Origin: Bdellovibrio bacteriovorus
GTDB lineage: Bacteria > Bdellovibrionota > Bdellovibrionia > Bdellovibrionales > Bdellovibrionaceae
Assembly (NCBI RefSeq): GCF_001592735.1
Contig: NZ_LUKE01000002.1
Coordinates: 325,075 to 389,074, forward strand
Reading direction: 5' to 3'
Length of the DNA: 64,000 nucleotides
Below are positions 1-8,188 of the stretch, in pieces (the stretch's first letter is position 1; every line of letters begins with the position of its first letter). The notes beneath the pieces were generated by a model that was given only the letters and a program-made list of their open reading frames with translations, was not told the origin of the DNA and searched no databases. Position numbers and translations under genes: made by a program.

Positions 1-606
1 TTCTTTTTTACGTGCTTGAGGAGCTGGCGCAGCCGGGGCTGGAGCTTCAGGCGCAGGAGCTGCTTCTTTGGCAGCGACAGGTTCTGCTTTCGCCTTTACT
101 TCCGGAGCCGGGGCCGCAACTGGAGCTTCTTCTTTAGCAACCACTTTTGTCGTGGGAGCTTTTTCAACGACAGCGGCTGACGCTGCAACGTCTGCTTCTT
201 CCTCGACCTCTTTGGCTGCTGTTTTCTTAACAACAACACGAGTGGTCTTAGGAGCTGACTCCTCAGCCTCTTCAGCTTCGGTCGCTTTAGCCGCTTTCGG
301 AGCTTCTTCATCTTTTTTGCGACGAACAACCGTCGACTTCGCCGGAGCTGCCGCCGCAGATGCGGCTTCAGTTTCTGCCGCGGCCTTTTTAGGTGCCGCT
401 TTACGAGTCGCCGCTTTTTTCGGCTTAGCTTCAGGTGCTGGAGAGTCTCCACCACTTAGTTTGATTTTAATTTGCTCTAGAACCTCTGGTTCTAGCTCTG
501 CCATGTGACTTTTCACTGGCAAGTGCCACTCACGGATCTTGTCCATAAGGGCTAGCGGGGTCATCCCGACTTCTTTTGCAAATTCAAAAACCTTTGGATT
601 ACTCAA
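1..606 (-). CDS. infB: Translation initiation factor IF-2, N-terminal part (partial at left edge)
   Basis: IF-2 delivers initiator fMet-tRNA to the 30S ribosome and is a GTPase, but only about 202 N-terminal codons are in the window. The start is a TTG at 606-604 preceded by AAGGAG (615-620) eight bases away. The first 40 residues (LSNPKVFEFAKEVGMTPLAL, then MDKIREWHLPVKSHMAEL) match the IF2_N helical domain. After that comes a long Ala/Pro/Lys/Glu-rich linker with KKAA and VVRRKK segments, typical of IF-2. The GTPase domains lie outside the window. Gene order rimP-nusA-infB is the standard operon, but the small ylxR/rplGA genes often found between nusA and infB are absent: only 49 bases separate them. 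Strong open frames on the opposite strand here are shadows of the low-complexity linker. Confidence 0.93.
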   Translation of the reverse strand, partial: MSNPKVFEFAKEVGMTPLALMDKIREWHLPVKSHMAELEPEVLEQIKIKLSGGDSPAPEAKPKKAATRKAAPKKAAAETEAASAAAAPAKSTVVRRKKDEEAPKAAKATEAEEAEESAPKTTRVVVKKTAAKEVEEEADVAASAAVVEKAPTTKVVAKEEAPVAAPAPEVKAKAEPVAAKEAAPAPEAPAPAAPAPQARKKE

Positions 607-655
607 TTTGATATCTCCTTGCTGCTTCAGCTAGCGCTCTGCCGGCATCCGCCGC

Positions 656-2050
656 TTATTCTTCATCCTGCTGAGCATTCAATTTTGAAAGCTCTTGCTT
701 CAGAAGAAGGTCCGCTTGTTCTTTAGCGGAAGTATTCGATTTAGTTTCTTTAGCAGCTGTTGGTGCCGTCGGTACCGGCACGCCATCAGCTTCATATTTC
801 GCGACCAAAGCTTTGGCTTCATTTGCCAATTTTTCAGCTTTATCTGGATCATCATATCCTGGAATCGTCATCAACTCTTCAACGCGCGCTGAGGCCACCG
901 CTTGGAATGAACCAAAGCCGGATTGGAAGATGTTTTGCGCCATGGTTTCGCTCATGCCTGGGATCAACATCAAGTTGAAGATGGATTCCGCAGTACGAGA
1001 CGAAGCTGATGATTCAGAAATGATATCCAATTTCCAAGTTGTCAGTTTTGCTGCCAAACGCACGTTTTGACCACGTTTACCGATGGCTAGTGACAATTGA
1101 GAATCTGGAACCACGATTTCCATTTCGCGATTCGCATCATCCATGAAGACACGGCTGATTTCCGCTGGAGCCAAAGCATTACACGCAAAACGCGTAATAT
1201 CTTCGTCCCAAGGAACGATATCGATTTTTTCACCACGAAGTTCTTGTACGATGTTTTGTACACGAGAACCCTTCATACCAACGCAAGCTCCTACGGGATC
1301 TACCGAGTTGTCGTTAGAACGAACTGCGATTTTTGCACGCTGTCCCGGTTCACGAGCCGCGGCCATGACTTCCACGACGCCGTCATAGATTTCTGGAACT
1401 TCCATTTCAAAAAGTTTCATCAAATAACGTTCATCAGCGCGAGACATAATGATCTGAGGACCCCGAGTTGTTTGACGAACTTCCGACAAATAACCTTGGA
1501 TACGATCGCCGGGTTTGTATTGCTCACCTGGGATTTGTTCACGAGGTGGGATGTAAGCTTCCGTACGGCCCAAATCGACAACAATCGCGCCTTTTTCCAC
1601 GCGGCGAGCGATGCCCGACGCGATCTCGCCTTTTCTTTCTTCAAATTCATTGAAGATGATGTTGCGTTCCGCATCACGGACTTTTTGCATGATGATTTGT
1701 TTTGCCGTTTGCGCGGCAATACGACCTAAATCGGTCGCTTCCATCTTAATACCGATAGAATCATCAAGTTGCACGTTGGGATCTAGTTTTTGGGCCTCGT
1801 CATAAGGAATTTCAACTTCTTCATCCACGAATTTTTCACGAGGAACAACTTCTTTAAACTCAAAAAGTTCAACTTCACCAGTCTCTTCGTTGTAAGCCGC
1901 TTCGATTTCACGGTACGTGCCGTATTTTTTGCGAGCTGCTACAAGCATTCCTTGAGTGATCGCGTCGATAACAATTTGCTTATCGATACCTTTGTCTTTA
2001 CCAACTTGTTCGATCACTTTGGAAAGATCTGAAAACATATTTTCAGCCAT
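656..2050 (-). CDS. nusA: Transcription termination/antitermination factor NusA
   Basis: NusA binds RNA polymerase at the exit channel and modulates pausing, Rho-independent termination and antitermination. The 464-residue protein has the N-terminal RNAP-binding domain (about 1-130), an S1 domain (about 135-200, around GAIVVDLGRTEAYIP), and two KH domains (GACVGMKGSRVQNIV; LAIGKRGQNVRLAAKL). C-terminal helix-hairpin-helix units follow (LMLIPGMSETMAQNIF; MTIPGYDDPDKAEKL), so the acidic repeat part is shorter than in E. coli. The tail after about residue 425 is polar and low complexity. The ATG at 2050 has an AGGGA upstream. It lies 15 bases after rimP and 49 bases before infB on the same strand, so it is cotranscribed. 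Confidence 0.97.
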   Translation of the reverse strand: MAENMFSDLSKVIEQVGKDKGIDKQIVIDAITQGMLVAARKKYGTYREIEAAYNEETGEVELFEFKEVVPREKFVDEEVEIPYDEAQKLDPNVQLDDSIGIKMEATDLGRIAAQTAKQIIMQKVRDAERNIIFNEFEERKGEIASGIARRVEKGAIVVDLGRTEAYIPPREQIPGEQYKPGDRIQGYLSEVRQTTRGPQIIMSRADERYLMKLFEMEVPEIYDGVVEVMAAAREPGQRAKIAVRSNDNSVDPVGACVGMKGSRVQNIVQELRGEKIDIVPWDEDITRFACNALAPAEISRVFMDDANREMEIVVPDSQLSLAIGKRGQNVRLAAKLTTWKLDIISESSASSRTAESIFNLMLIPGMSETMAQNIFQSGFGSFQAVASARVEELMTIPGYDDPDKAEKLANEAKALVAKYEADGVPVPTAPTAAKETKSNTSAKEQADLLLKQELSKLNAQQDEE

Positions 2051-2065
2051 GGTTATTCCCTCTCG

Positions 2066-2584
2066 TTACTTTTTTTGACCTTTAGTCATTTCAAAAATTA
2101 CTTTAGCTTTGTCGATCATCGCGTACGGAATATTGATTTCCACATCTTTGATGACAAAACGGATGCCGTTATCATCTGCAGATTCCAATACGTCCTCTAC
2201 AGTTTTTGCGGCTTTCCACTTCTTATCTTCAACACCAGCACTCTCCAATGATTTGGAGGTTTTGATATAAATCTTTTTGCCCACAGCTTTTTGGAAATGC
2301 CATGGTTTTGTGAGGTGACGCTCTAACCCCGGAGTAGAGACCTCCAAATTGTAGGCTTCACCTGGAACAAGATCTTCTTGCGCATCCAAGATCTCATTCA
2401 AGCGGCGGGACACATTCGCGCAATCATCAAGCCCTACGCTGCCGTCATCTTTATCGATGTACAAACGGAGAGTACGTCCCTTACCAATTCCGACAAACTC
2501 AATATCATATAAAACACAGGATTCTTGCGCAGCTATATCGCGCACAATTGCTTCAAGCTTATCCATCCACGCCATTTCTGACAT
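2066..2584 (-). CDS. rimP: Ribosome maturation factor RimP
   Basis: RimP assists late maturation of the 30S subunit. The 172-residue protein carries the family signatures: LYDIEFVGIGKGRTLRLYID in the N-terminal alpha/beta domain, then DDCANVSRRLNEILDAQEDL and YNLEVSTPGLERHL leading into the C-terminal SH3-like domain. Its C-terminus is a little longer and more charged than in E. coli (about 150 residues). The ATG at 2584 has AGGAGA upstream. It is the first gene of the rimP-nusA-infB operon. The 250 bases upstream probably hold the operon promoter, although I could not fix it. Confidence 0.95.
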   Translation of the reverse strand: MSEMAWMDKLEAIVRDIAAQESCVLYDIEFVGIGKGRTLRLYIDKDDGSVGLDDCANVSRRLNEILDAQEDLVPGEAYNLEVSTPGLERHLTKPWHFQKAVGKKIYIKTSKSLESAGVEDKKWKAAKTVEDVLESADDNGIRFVIKDVEINIPYAMIDKAKVIFEMTKGQKK

Positions 2585-2738
2585 AACTAGATCGTCTCCT
2601 AGAGTTAACTTTCCCTACGAAACATCCGTGCTCTGTAAGAAAACGCTATACGCGACTGGACGGAGTCCAATCCACAAGAAGAAGTATGTGGGCTGAAAAG
2701 TAGAACTGGTCAAAGACCCTTTGTACCCGTCCGGGCGC

Positions 2739-2764
2739 AAAAAAAATGGGCCTGCTGGGCCCAT
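2739..2764 (-). terminator. Rho-independent terminator (minus strand)
   Basis: The inverted repeat TGGGCC-TGCT-GGGCCCA at 2747-2763 is followed, reading the minus strand, by a run of eight T (2739-2746). It sits about 80 bases past the stop of the acetyltransferase at 2842 and would separate that unit from rimP. Confidence 0.85.
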
Positions 2765-2841
2765 CGAACGTCTCTGAAATTAGCAAAAAAAACCAGAGGA
2801 AGCAAGGATTTATCTTAGCTGACAAAGCCGCACCCTAGACT

Positions 2842-3279
2842 CTAGGCCCGCGAGTACAACACCGCCGTGCCCCCGTCCTTATAATAGCGAGGTCGCCTTC
2901 GTGTTTCCTTAAACCCCAGTTTTTCATAGAGTTTTTGCGCTGCTACGTTTTCTTCATGCACCTCAAGCCACAACTGTCGCTCTTGACCTTTTGCGTTAAT
3001 CAAGTGGTCAAACAGAAACTCCATATACCCCTGACGCCGATACCCCGGGTGCGTGGCCACCAAAGAAATCTCCCAGACCCCAGGAAGCTCGCGATACAAA
3101 ACCACGCCCGCAAGAACTTCGCCTTCAAAAACCCCTAAGATTTCCGCCGAGGCGATTTCGGGGTCGAGCAATTCATCGGGCCAGTAAAATGCCGCGACCA
3201 TGCCTTGCTCATGGTGAATAGCGCCCACCAAAGATTTAATCTTGGGCTTGTGAGAGATATTTAAGACTTCAACATGCAT
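2842..3279 (-). CDS. GNAT N-acetyltransferase, RimI-like
   Basis: A 145-residue single-domain GNAT protein. The acetyl-CoA binding motif A is seen as ISLVATHPGYRRQGYMEFLF (Q/RxxGxG/A type, here RRQGYM), and the motif B region as EVHEENVAAQKLYEKLGFKE followed by RRPRYYKDGGTAVLYSR. That last part is characteristic of RimI and its close relatives, which acetylate the N-terminus of ribosomal protein S18. The N-terminal 40 residues are less typical. It starts 3 bases after the stop of the exported protein at 3283, so the two are probably cotranscribed, with a strong terminator downstream. RimI identity is likely, but another protein N-acetyltransferase is possible. Confidence 0.75.
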   Translation of the reverse strand: MHVEVLNISHKPKIKSLVGAIHHEQGMVAAFYWPDELLDPEIASAEILGVFEGEVLAGVVLYRELPGVWEISLVATHPGYRRQGYMEFLFDHLINAKGQERQLWLEVHEENVAAQKLYEKLGFKETRRRPRYYKDGGTAVLYSRA

Positions 3280-3282
3280 GCT

Positions 3283-3924
3283 CTAAGGTTCCGCAACGAA
3301 GGTGCGCACGCGATATTTTCGTTTGATCACTTCAAACCAAGAGCGGATGCGCTCTTCAAGCTGCTGTTGCGCCAGATAAGTTTTGATATTGTCTTTAAAA
3401 GAATCAAACGACGAGGAGCCAAACTTCACTCGGTTGCGCTCGTAATAATCTTGCGCCTCTTGATCGGTAATAATTCCTGACATCGAACTGGTTTTAAATT
3501 TCAAAAAACTTTTCGCCATCAGTTTGCGAGTCGTAAAAGTTTTTAATTCTTGCGCGGACACCTCAAGCTCATTCCAATATGCACGACCCGCCACCATTTT
3601 TTCAACTTGCGCGACCGCCGCATTCACTTCTTCGCTAGAAATATTAGCAACATTAAAATTTTCGGCCTCGATAGCCACGACAGCCTCTAACAAAACCGCG
3701 GTAACGGCGGTACGGAAATCGGGGTTACCGGGACGCGTTTCATTTAAACTTTTTGCTGGCGATTTCGGCGAAGGAAACAAAACCCCTTCAATAGCCATAG
3801 CAATTTGCACTTCACGACTTGTAACCACGTGATCGGACACCTGTCCCACGGTCTGGGTTACCAAAGTCGCGGCCGTCGCCACCTGGAATGTGATTAAAAT
3901 AAAAAAGCCCGCCAGAAAATTCAT
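3283..3924 (-). CDS. Exported SurA-N-like protein (function unproven)
   Basis: The chosen ATG at 3924 gives a 213-residue protein starting with a clear signal peptide (MNFLAGFFILITFQVATAAT). An in-frame TTG at 3960 would put 12 residues ahead of the signal peptide and has no ribosome site. The mature part begins TLVTQTVGQVSDHVVTSREV, which resembles the start of SurA/PpiD-type chaperones (residues that swap into the N domain). The C-terminal half is helical (ITDQEAQDYYERNRVKFGSS, then SFDSFKDNIKTYLAQQQLEERI), as in the SurA N-domain C-helix. No parvulin (PPIase) domain is present. It is probably a periplasmic chaperone-like protein, cotranscribed with the downstream acetyltransferase. Confidence 0.6.
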   Translation of the reverse strand: MNFLAGFFILITFQVATAATLVTQTVGQVSDHVVTSREVQIAMAIEGVLFPSPKSPAKSLNETRPGNPDFRTAVTAVLLEAVVAIEAENFNVANISSEEVNAAVAQVEKMVAGRAYWNELEVSAQELKTFTTRKLMAKSFLKFKTSSMSGIITDQEAQDYYERNRVKFGSSSFDSFKDNIKTYLAQQQLEERIRSWFEVIKRKYRVRTFVAEP

Positions 3925-3973
3925 ACTTAAACTATGACCTAGGAGCGCCTTGTCTAGCAAGGACTTAGACGTG

Positions 3974-4007
3974 AAAAAAGCCTCCTCCCAAATTTAGGAA
4001 GAGGCTT
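3974..4007 (-). terminator. Rho-independent terminator (minus strand)
   Basis: The inverted repeat AAGCCTCCTCCC / TAGGAAGAGGCTT (3979-4007) is followed on the minus strand by a run of six T. It lies 80 bases downstream of the beta-barrel gene whose stop is at 4087. Confidence 0.85.
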
Positions 4008-4086
4008 AACCACTGAGGACTTACATTATTAATTAAAACTGCTTCAGCCTGCGCGCCACTGGCGCTTCGGCTCTGCGGCCGTAGGC

Positions 4087-5319
4087 CTAAAAGTTCACTT
4101 TACCTGCAATAGACATTACGTAGTATTGCAATTTTTCGATCGGAGTACCGTAGCCAGTACCAGATCTCCAAGTGTTGCCACCGTTAACGCGGCTTGAAAG
4201 ATTCCACATATAACGGAAATCTAAACCGATCGCGTACTTCGGAGAGAACTCTAGATCCGCACCAACAAGTGTACCTACGTCGATCGCATGTGAACTTGCA
4301 GTTGTATCATTTTGAATTCCTGTGATGTTATTCCAAGAAAATTGTCTGTAAGAATAAGCGACCACACCGCCGAATACGGGTTTGATCACGCCCGAGAACA
4401 ATTGAACTTTCGCCGCCAATTGACCCGAGTATTGTCTTACGTCTACTGTATCTGGAACAAAGTATCCGTTGTTGTAGCCATAGCCATAGCCGTAGCCATA
4501 ACCGTAATTACCGCCGGTAGGGTAACCTTGACCTTCAACGGTGTAGTTAGAATACAAGAAAGATCCTTCAACTACGAAGTTATCAAACTTAGTACCTACG
4601 GCCACACCCAGGGCATAGTTCCCTTTAACGTCTTTAGCGTCTGGATAGTCACCGATACCCAAAAGACCGGCGATATATTTTTGCTCTGTTGGAGCTACCA
4701 TCGCGTCTTCTTCCGCTTTTAACGCCGCCGTGATTTCTTCTCGAACGATGTCACGCGTGTTTTCTTTTGGTTCTTCTACTTTTTGTACAGGAGCTGGAGC
4801 TTGCTGAACAATAATAGGTTGAACTTGTTGAACCGGAACAACTTGCTGAGGTTGTTGCTGGTTATTCATATTATCAAATTTATCGCCGAACAAAACGTTG
4901 GCACGTTTTCTCTCGTCTTCCATACGAGATTGCTCAAGCTTTTCAACGATACGTTGTTCTGTCGCCGTCTCTGCATCTTGACGAGCGCGACGGATTTGTT
5001 CCGCACGTGACTCCGTCAACGGAGAAGCTTCAATAACAGTCGTAGGCTGTTTTTGAACTTGAGATTGTTGCAACTGCGCATTCGCGTTGGCATTGGAAGT
5101 CGGTGTCGCCTGATTTAAAATATAAATCGGCTGACCGCTGACAGGTGCCGAGTTGGCAATTCCTGCACTGGGCGCAGTTGTTGGTGAAGCCGCTTGCGTC
5201 GAGCTTGCACCGGAATACATTTGGTCAAGCTCCGCATCAACGTCGCTTTCCACACTTTGCGCGATCGCGAATGTAGGCGCGATGCTCAAAGCAGCAAGTA
5301 TATAGAAATACTTTTTCAT
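4087..5319 (-). CDS. Exported outer-membrane-type protein with Gln/Pro-rich linker and C-terminal beta-barrel domain
   Basis: The ATG at 5319 has GAGGAG five bases upstream and opens a signal peptide (MKKYFYILAALSIAPTFAIAQ), giving 410 residues. Three parts are visible: a low-complexity Ala/Thr/Gln-rich segment (about 30-110), a charged coiled-coil-like stretch followed by a Gln/Pro/Val-rich linker (about 115-200), and a C-terminal domain of about 200 residues. That last domain has alternating hydrophobic strands ending in Phe (VMSIAGKVNF), typical of an OmpA/OmpW-like eight-strand barrel. A GYGYGYGYGY run sits in an outer loop. I know no named family. It is transcribed alone: a sigma-54-like element lies 55 bases upstream and a terminator downstream, so it is probably a regulated surface protein. 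Confidence 0.65.
   Translation of the reverse strand: MKKYFYILAALSIAPTFAIAQSVESDVDAELDQMYSGASSTQAASPTTAPSAGIANSAPVSGQPIYILNQATPTSNANANAQLQQSQVQKQPTTVIEASPLTESRAEQIRRARQDAETATEQRIVEKLEQSRMEDERKRANVLFGDKFDNMNNQQQPQQVVPVQQVQPIIVQQAPAPVQKVEEPKENTRDIVREEITAALKAEEDAMVAPTEQKYIAGLLGIGDYPDAKDVKGNYALGVAVGTKFDNFVVEGSFLYSNYTVEGQGYPTGGNYGYGYGYGYGYNNGYFVPDTVDVRQYSGQLAAKVQLFSGVIKPVFGGVVAYSYRQFSWNNITGIQNDTTASSHAIDVGTLVGADLEFSPKYAIGLDFRYMWNLSSRVNGGNTWRSGTGYGTPIEKLQYYVMSIAGKVNF
4475..4504. repeat. Hexanucleotide tandem repeat inside the barrel gene
   Basis: Five copies of a TAGCCA-type hexamer (two with one change, TAGCCG and TAACCG) encode the Gly-Tyr dipeptide run of a predicted surface loop. Gain or loss of a unit keeps the frame and would change loop length. 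Confidence 0.8.
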
Positions 5320-5373
5320 AGGGTCTCCTCGTGGTACTGGTTTCAATAACCTTTTTAAGTCACTGGCCAGTAA

Positions 5374-5389
5374 AGCAAGGCCAGTGCCA
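5374..5389 (-). promoter_or_regulatory. Sigma-54 promoter element (-24/-12) for the barrel protein gene
   Basis: On the minus strand the sequence reads TGGCACTGGCCTTGCT: an exact TGGCAC and TTGC with ten bases between the GG and GC dinucleotides, as the RpoN element requires. The predicted start site is near 5363, about 44 bases ahead of the ATG at 5319. The call rests on sequence match and position only. Confidence 0.75.
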
Positions 5390-5575
5390 AGAAAGCCAAA
5401 AAAAGTCCCATCACCATAAGTGCTTGAATTAAAAAGATTTTTTACGTCTCAAGATGAAACACCTTCGGGGTCCGCTGTTAACAAAAGTGACAACTCCCAG
5501 TACGATTTCTGAAATTCTTGCAAACGGGGTCGAAGGGCCACCGACTATTAAAAGACTATGGAAACTAAGCAGCAG

Positions 5576-5613
5576 AGAACCGTAGAACCGTAGAACCGTA
5601 GAACCGTAGAACC
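5576..5613. repeat. Octamer tandem repeat (AGAACCGT) downstream of the tRNA
   Basis: AGAACCGT is repeated head to tail just over four and a half times. It lies in a gap of about 350 bases between the barrel gene and tRNA-Leu, beyond the tRNA terminator. Apart from this repeat, the sigma-54 element at 5374-5389 and the terminator, I see nothing else in 5320-5670. Confidence 0.9.
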
Positions 5614-5637
5614 CAACGCCGGAGTGCTAAGGACAAA

Positions 5638-5668
5638 TAAAAAAACCGCCAAAGGGCGGTTCTTTTTA
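5638..5668. terminator. Bidirectional terminator beside tRNA-Leu
   Basis: The hairpin AACCGCC-AAAG-GGCGGTT (5644-5661) is flanked by an A run on the left and a T run on the right. It can therefore stop transcription on either strand, and would end the minus-strand tRNA transcript three bases past its 3' end. Confidence 0.85.
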
Positions 5669-5670
5669 TT

Positions 5671-5756
5671 TGGTGCGGGTGGAGGGACTTGAACCCCCAC
5701 GGACGTGAATCCAAGAGATTTTGAGTCTCTCGTGGCTACCATTACACCACACCCGC
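5671..5756 (-). tRNA. tRNA-Leu (anticodon CAA)
   Basis: Read on the minus strand, the 7-bp acceptor stem GCGGGTG pairs with CACCCGC. A D arm is present, and the anticodon stem AGAGA/TCTCT closes the loop CTCAAAA, giving anticodon CAA (reads UUG). A long class II variable arm, a T arm with TTCAAGT, and an encoded CCA end (5671-5673) complete the cloverleaf. The long variable arm together with CAA identifies leucine. Confidence 0.96.
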
Positions 5757-5941
5757 GCGTGAGGAACCTTTGTACGTGAATGAAGGTCCTTTGCTCAAGC
5801 CAAAACGCACCGCACAATGCACGCTTATGCAGGTCGAGTTTTGGATTTATGACAGCATTCATAAATACATATCGTTTTCTGCCACTCCTTTAAGCGAACC
5901 TTCTTGTGATTAAGAAGATTCACACTTAAAGGAGGCTTTCG

Positions 5942-7141
5942 ATGCGCAATTTACTAATCATCCTATTTGGCTTTGCTTTCGGGTTTATACTTTTAGCAGC
6001 CGCCCCGCCCACAAAAAAATCCAACGAGACTCCTCACCTAGTCGTTACCGACGTCTTAACGGCAAGGCAAAGTCCTTGGGATATGGCGTTTCTTCCCGAC
6101 ATGACCATGTTCTTCACCGAAAAATGCGAAGGGCTGTCCGTCCTTCATCCCGATGGCAGCATCGACAGATTGTTTGGAACATCAGGTTCAGCGCTGGAAG
6201 CCACGGATTTATTTTGCGTCGGCCAATCCGGTATGAATGGCGTCACTTTAGATCCTGATTTTGCCAACAATCGATTCATTTATGTCTTTATGTCTTCCAA
6301 CCTCTCCACCAACCCACGCACCAACCGCGTGATTCGCTTGGTGGTTGCTAACGACAATAAGGCCGTCTCGGATCGCGTGGATATCGTGACGGACATTGCA
6401 TTTAAAGATCAACCCAACGCTTGGGGGGAAGCCGGATCGCACAGCGGAGGCCGCTTGCGCTTTGGACCCGATGGATATCTTTACATCACGACGGGTGACA
6501 ATCACAACGGCACACTCCCCCAAGATCCCGCTCGTTTGGGGGGAAAGATTTTGCGCGTGGATCGTGACGGTGTCGCCGCACCTGACAATGCCTTCCCGGC
6601 GGGAGGCGATATACGAATTTTCGCTTATGGTCTGCGCAATCCCCAAGGCATCACGTTTAAGCCTGGCTCGGGCCGCGCGATGATTGCCGAACACGGCCCT
6701 AATCATTCCGATGAAGTCACGGCCCTCACGAATGGCGGCAATGGCGGCTGGGATCCAAAACCAGATCCCGGGGTTGTGTGCGCCGATGATTACTGTGGGT
6801 ACATTTCAAACAAAGCTTCGGGCGAGTTAACGCCCATGACCGATGACACGAAATTTCCAGACGCCATGAAACCCTTGTGGATCTTGCAAGACTCTCAAGG
6901 CATGGGACCGGCGACATTTATCACCGGAGCACAATGGAAGACGTGGGATGGAGCTTTGCTTATTGGCGTTATGGCCGAAATGAAAGTGCATGCTTTAAAC
7001 TTAAATGCCAATGACGAACTTATCGGGACAACCCCCATGGCTTTACCCGCCGTTCGTTACCGCAGTTTAGTGCAAGGACCCGATGGCAACTTATATGTGG
7101 CCACCGATGAAGGGCAAATTTTAAAGGTCACACCACAGTGA
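5942..7141 (+). CDS. Exported PQQ-dependent aldose-type sugar dehydrogenase (GSDH family)
   Basis: Soluble glucose/sorbosone dehydrogenases use PQQ and Ca2+ in a six-bladed beta-propeller to oxidise aldoses in the periplasm. The 399-residue product begins with a signal peptide (MRNLLIILFGFAFGFILLAA). It shows family motifs in order: SPWDMAFLPD, GQSGMNGVTLDPDF, GSHSGGRLRFGPDGYLYITT (a signature strand), GGKILRVDRDG, FAYGLRNPQGI with the catalytic/PQQ-contact region, and EHGPNHSDEV. Four Cys in the two segments near residues 60/95 and 275-285 (VVCADDYCGY) suggest disulphides. AAAGGAGG lies upstream of the ATG. Whether the organism makes PQQ cannot be judged here. It faces a convergent epimerase gene with only 4 bases between. 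Confidence 0.85.
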   Translation: MRNLLIILFGFAFGFILLAAAPPTKKSNETPHLVVTDVLTARQSPWDMAFLPDMTMFFTEKCEGLSVLHPDGSIDRLFGTSGSALEATDLFCVGQSGMNGVTLDPDFANNRFIYVFMSSNLSTNPRTNRVIRLVVANDNKAVSDRVDIVTDIAFKDQPNAWGEAGSHSGGRLRFGPDGYLYITTGDNHNGTLPQDPARLGGKILRVDRDGVAAPDNAFPAGGDIRIFAYGLRNPQGITFKPGSGRAMIAEHGPNHSDEVTALTNGGNGGWDPKPDPGVVCADDYCGYISNKASGELTPMTDDTKFPDAMKPLWILQDSQGMGPATFITGAQWKTWDGALLIGVMAEMKVHALNLNANDELIGTTPMALPAVRYRSLVQGPDGNLYVATDEGQILKVTPQ

Positions 7142-7145
7142 TATT

Positions 7146-8021
7146 TTAAGGACTTTGCTTAGCAAAATATTCTATCAACGGACGCATCCAATCCGAAAGA
7201 GCTTGTGCTTGAAATCCCGCCGCATGAGCTTTTTCGGTGTTTAAATACCAATCCTGAGGAATGCCGTAGGGCGACCAATCAGCGTCAGAGCGTTCCTTAG
7301 ACAAGACCGCTTTTTTGCCAGTCACCTTTTCAATTTCTTCGATAAATTCTTTTAATAAAATCGGCTCTGGTGAAGCGAAGTTAAAAATCCCCGTATGCTT
7401 CCCGTGAAGCAACCACAATAAAGACTTCCCGGCATCCGCCGAAGTCACAAAAGAAAATCTGGCATTCAAGTTAGGAAAATAGAGGGGCTTTTCTTGTTGG
7501 ACTTTTTCAACATGCAAGGCAAATCTGTGCGTGTAATCGTCTTCGCCGACCACGACCGGATATCGTGCAAAGGCCCAGTGGAAACTTGCATGATTGGCAA
7601 AATAATGTTCCGCCGCTCTTTTACCCTCAGCGTATTCTTCGGCAGGATTTGTGGGTGTTTGTGGTTGATAAAGATAAGGATTAAAATCTTCTTCGCGCAA
7701 ACCAGAACCAAAATGATAAACCGACATGGTCGAAGTCATGATGTAGTAAGGAGTTTTGTTTGCAAAGACGTCACAAGCGATCGCGGCGTCCTCCGCCGTC
7801 ATACAAATTTGATCAACAACAGCATCAAAGTGCAGATGTTCCACAGCCGCGGCCAAAGATTTTTTATCGCGACGATCGGCTTTCAAGCGATGCACCCGGG
7901 CCCCAAAGTCATCCGCTTGCTGACCTCGCGATAAAACCCAGACGTTATTACCTTCTTTGATTAAGCTATGAACCAGATGACGCCCGAAATATCTTGTACC
8001 ACCCAAAACTAGAACCTTCAT
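7146..8021 (-). CDS. NAD-dependent epimerase/dehydratase (extended SDR)
   Basis: The ATG at 8021 has AGCGAGGT upstream and gives 291 residues starting MKVLVLGGTRYFGRHLVHSL. This is the Rossmann GxxxxFG nucleotide-binding motif typical of the isoflavone-reductase/CSP41-like branch (GGTRYFG). The sugar-nucleotide epimerase YxxxK equivalent is around YAEGKRAAE. The C-terminal half (FVTSADAGKSLLWLLHGKHTGIFNFASPEPI) is conserved in the same group. The substrate is unknown. It stands alone, divergent from the exported protein at 8189. Confidence 0.75.
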   Translation of the reverse strand: MKVLVLGGTRYFGRHLVHSLIKEGNNVWVLSRGQQADDFGARVHRLKADRRDKKSLAAAVEHLHFDAVVDQICMTAEDAAIACDVFANKTPYYIMTSTMSVYHFGSGLREEDFNPYLYQPQTPTNPAEEYAEGKRAAEHYFANHASFHWAFARYPVVVGEDDYTHRFALHVEKVQQEKPLYFPNLNARFSFVTSADAGKSLLWLLHGKHTGIFNFASPEPILLKEFIEEIEKVTGKKAVLSKERSDADWSPYGIPQDWYLNTEKAHAAGFQAQALSDWMRPLIEYFAKQSP

Positions 8022-8188
8022 AAGACCTCGCTTGTCAGTTACCATTGTCGCTAGTCTTTTTCATTTGGCATAGTCTTTTTTGTGATTCTCTTTTTTGTAT
8101 TTTTCTTAGCGCCATTGAGCTCTGTCTTATTCTTACTTAAAACCAAAGGAACAACCAACTCCGGCAACGCCGGTATTAAGGAGAATTT

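Noticed and set aside
68..508. Long open frames on both strands, including an Ala/Ser-rich one on the plus strand
   Set aside because: They are shadows of the low-complexity linker of infB on the minus strand. The IF-2 frame starts at a TTG with a proper ribosome site and shows the IF2_N domain.
1097..1729. A 210-codon plus-strand frame inside nusA
   Set aside because: Opposite-strand shadow of the highly conserved nusA gene; no start signal or similarity.
5548..5862. A 104-codon frame on the minus strand
   Set aside because: It runs through the tRNA-Leu gene, its terminator and the octamer repeat; no family similarity.
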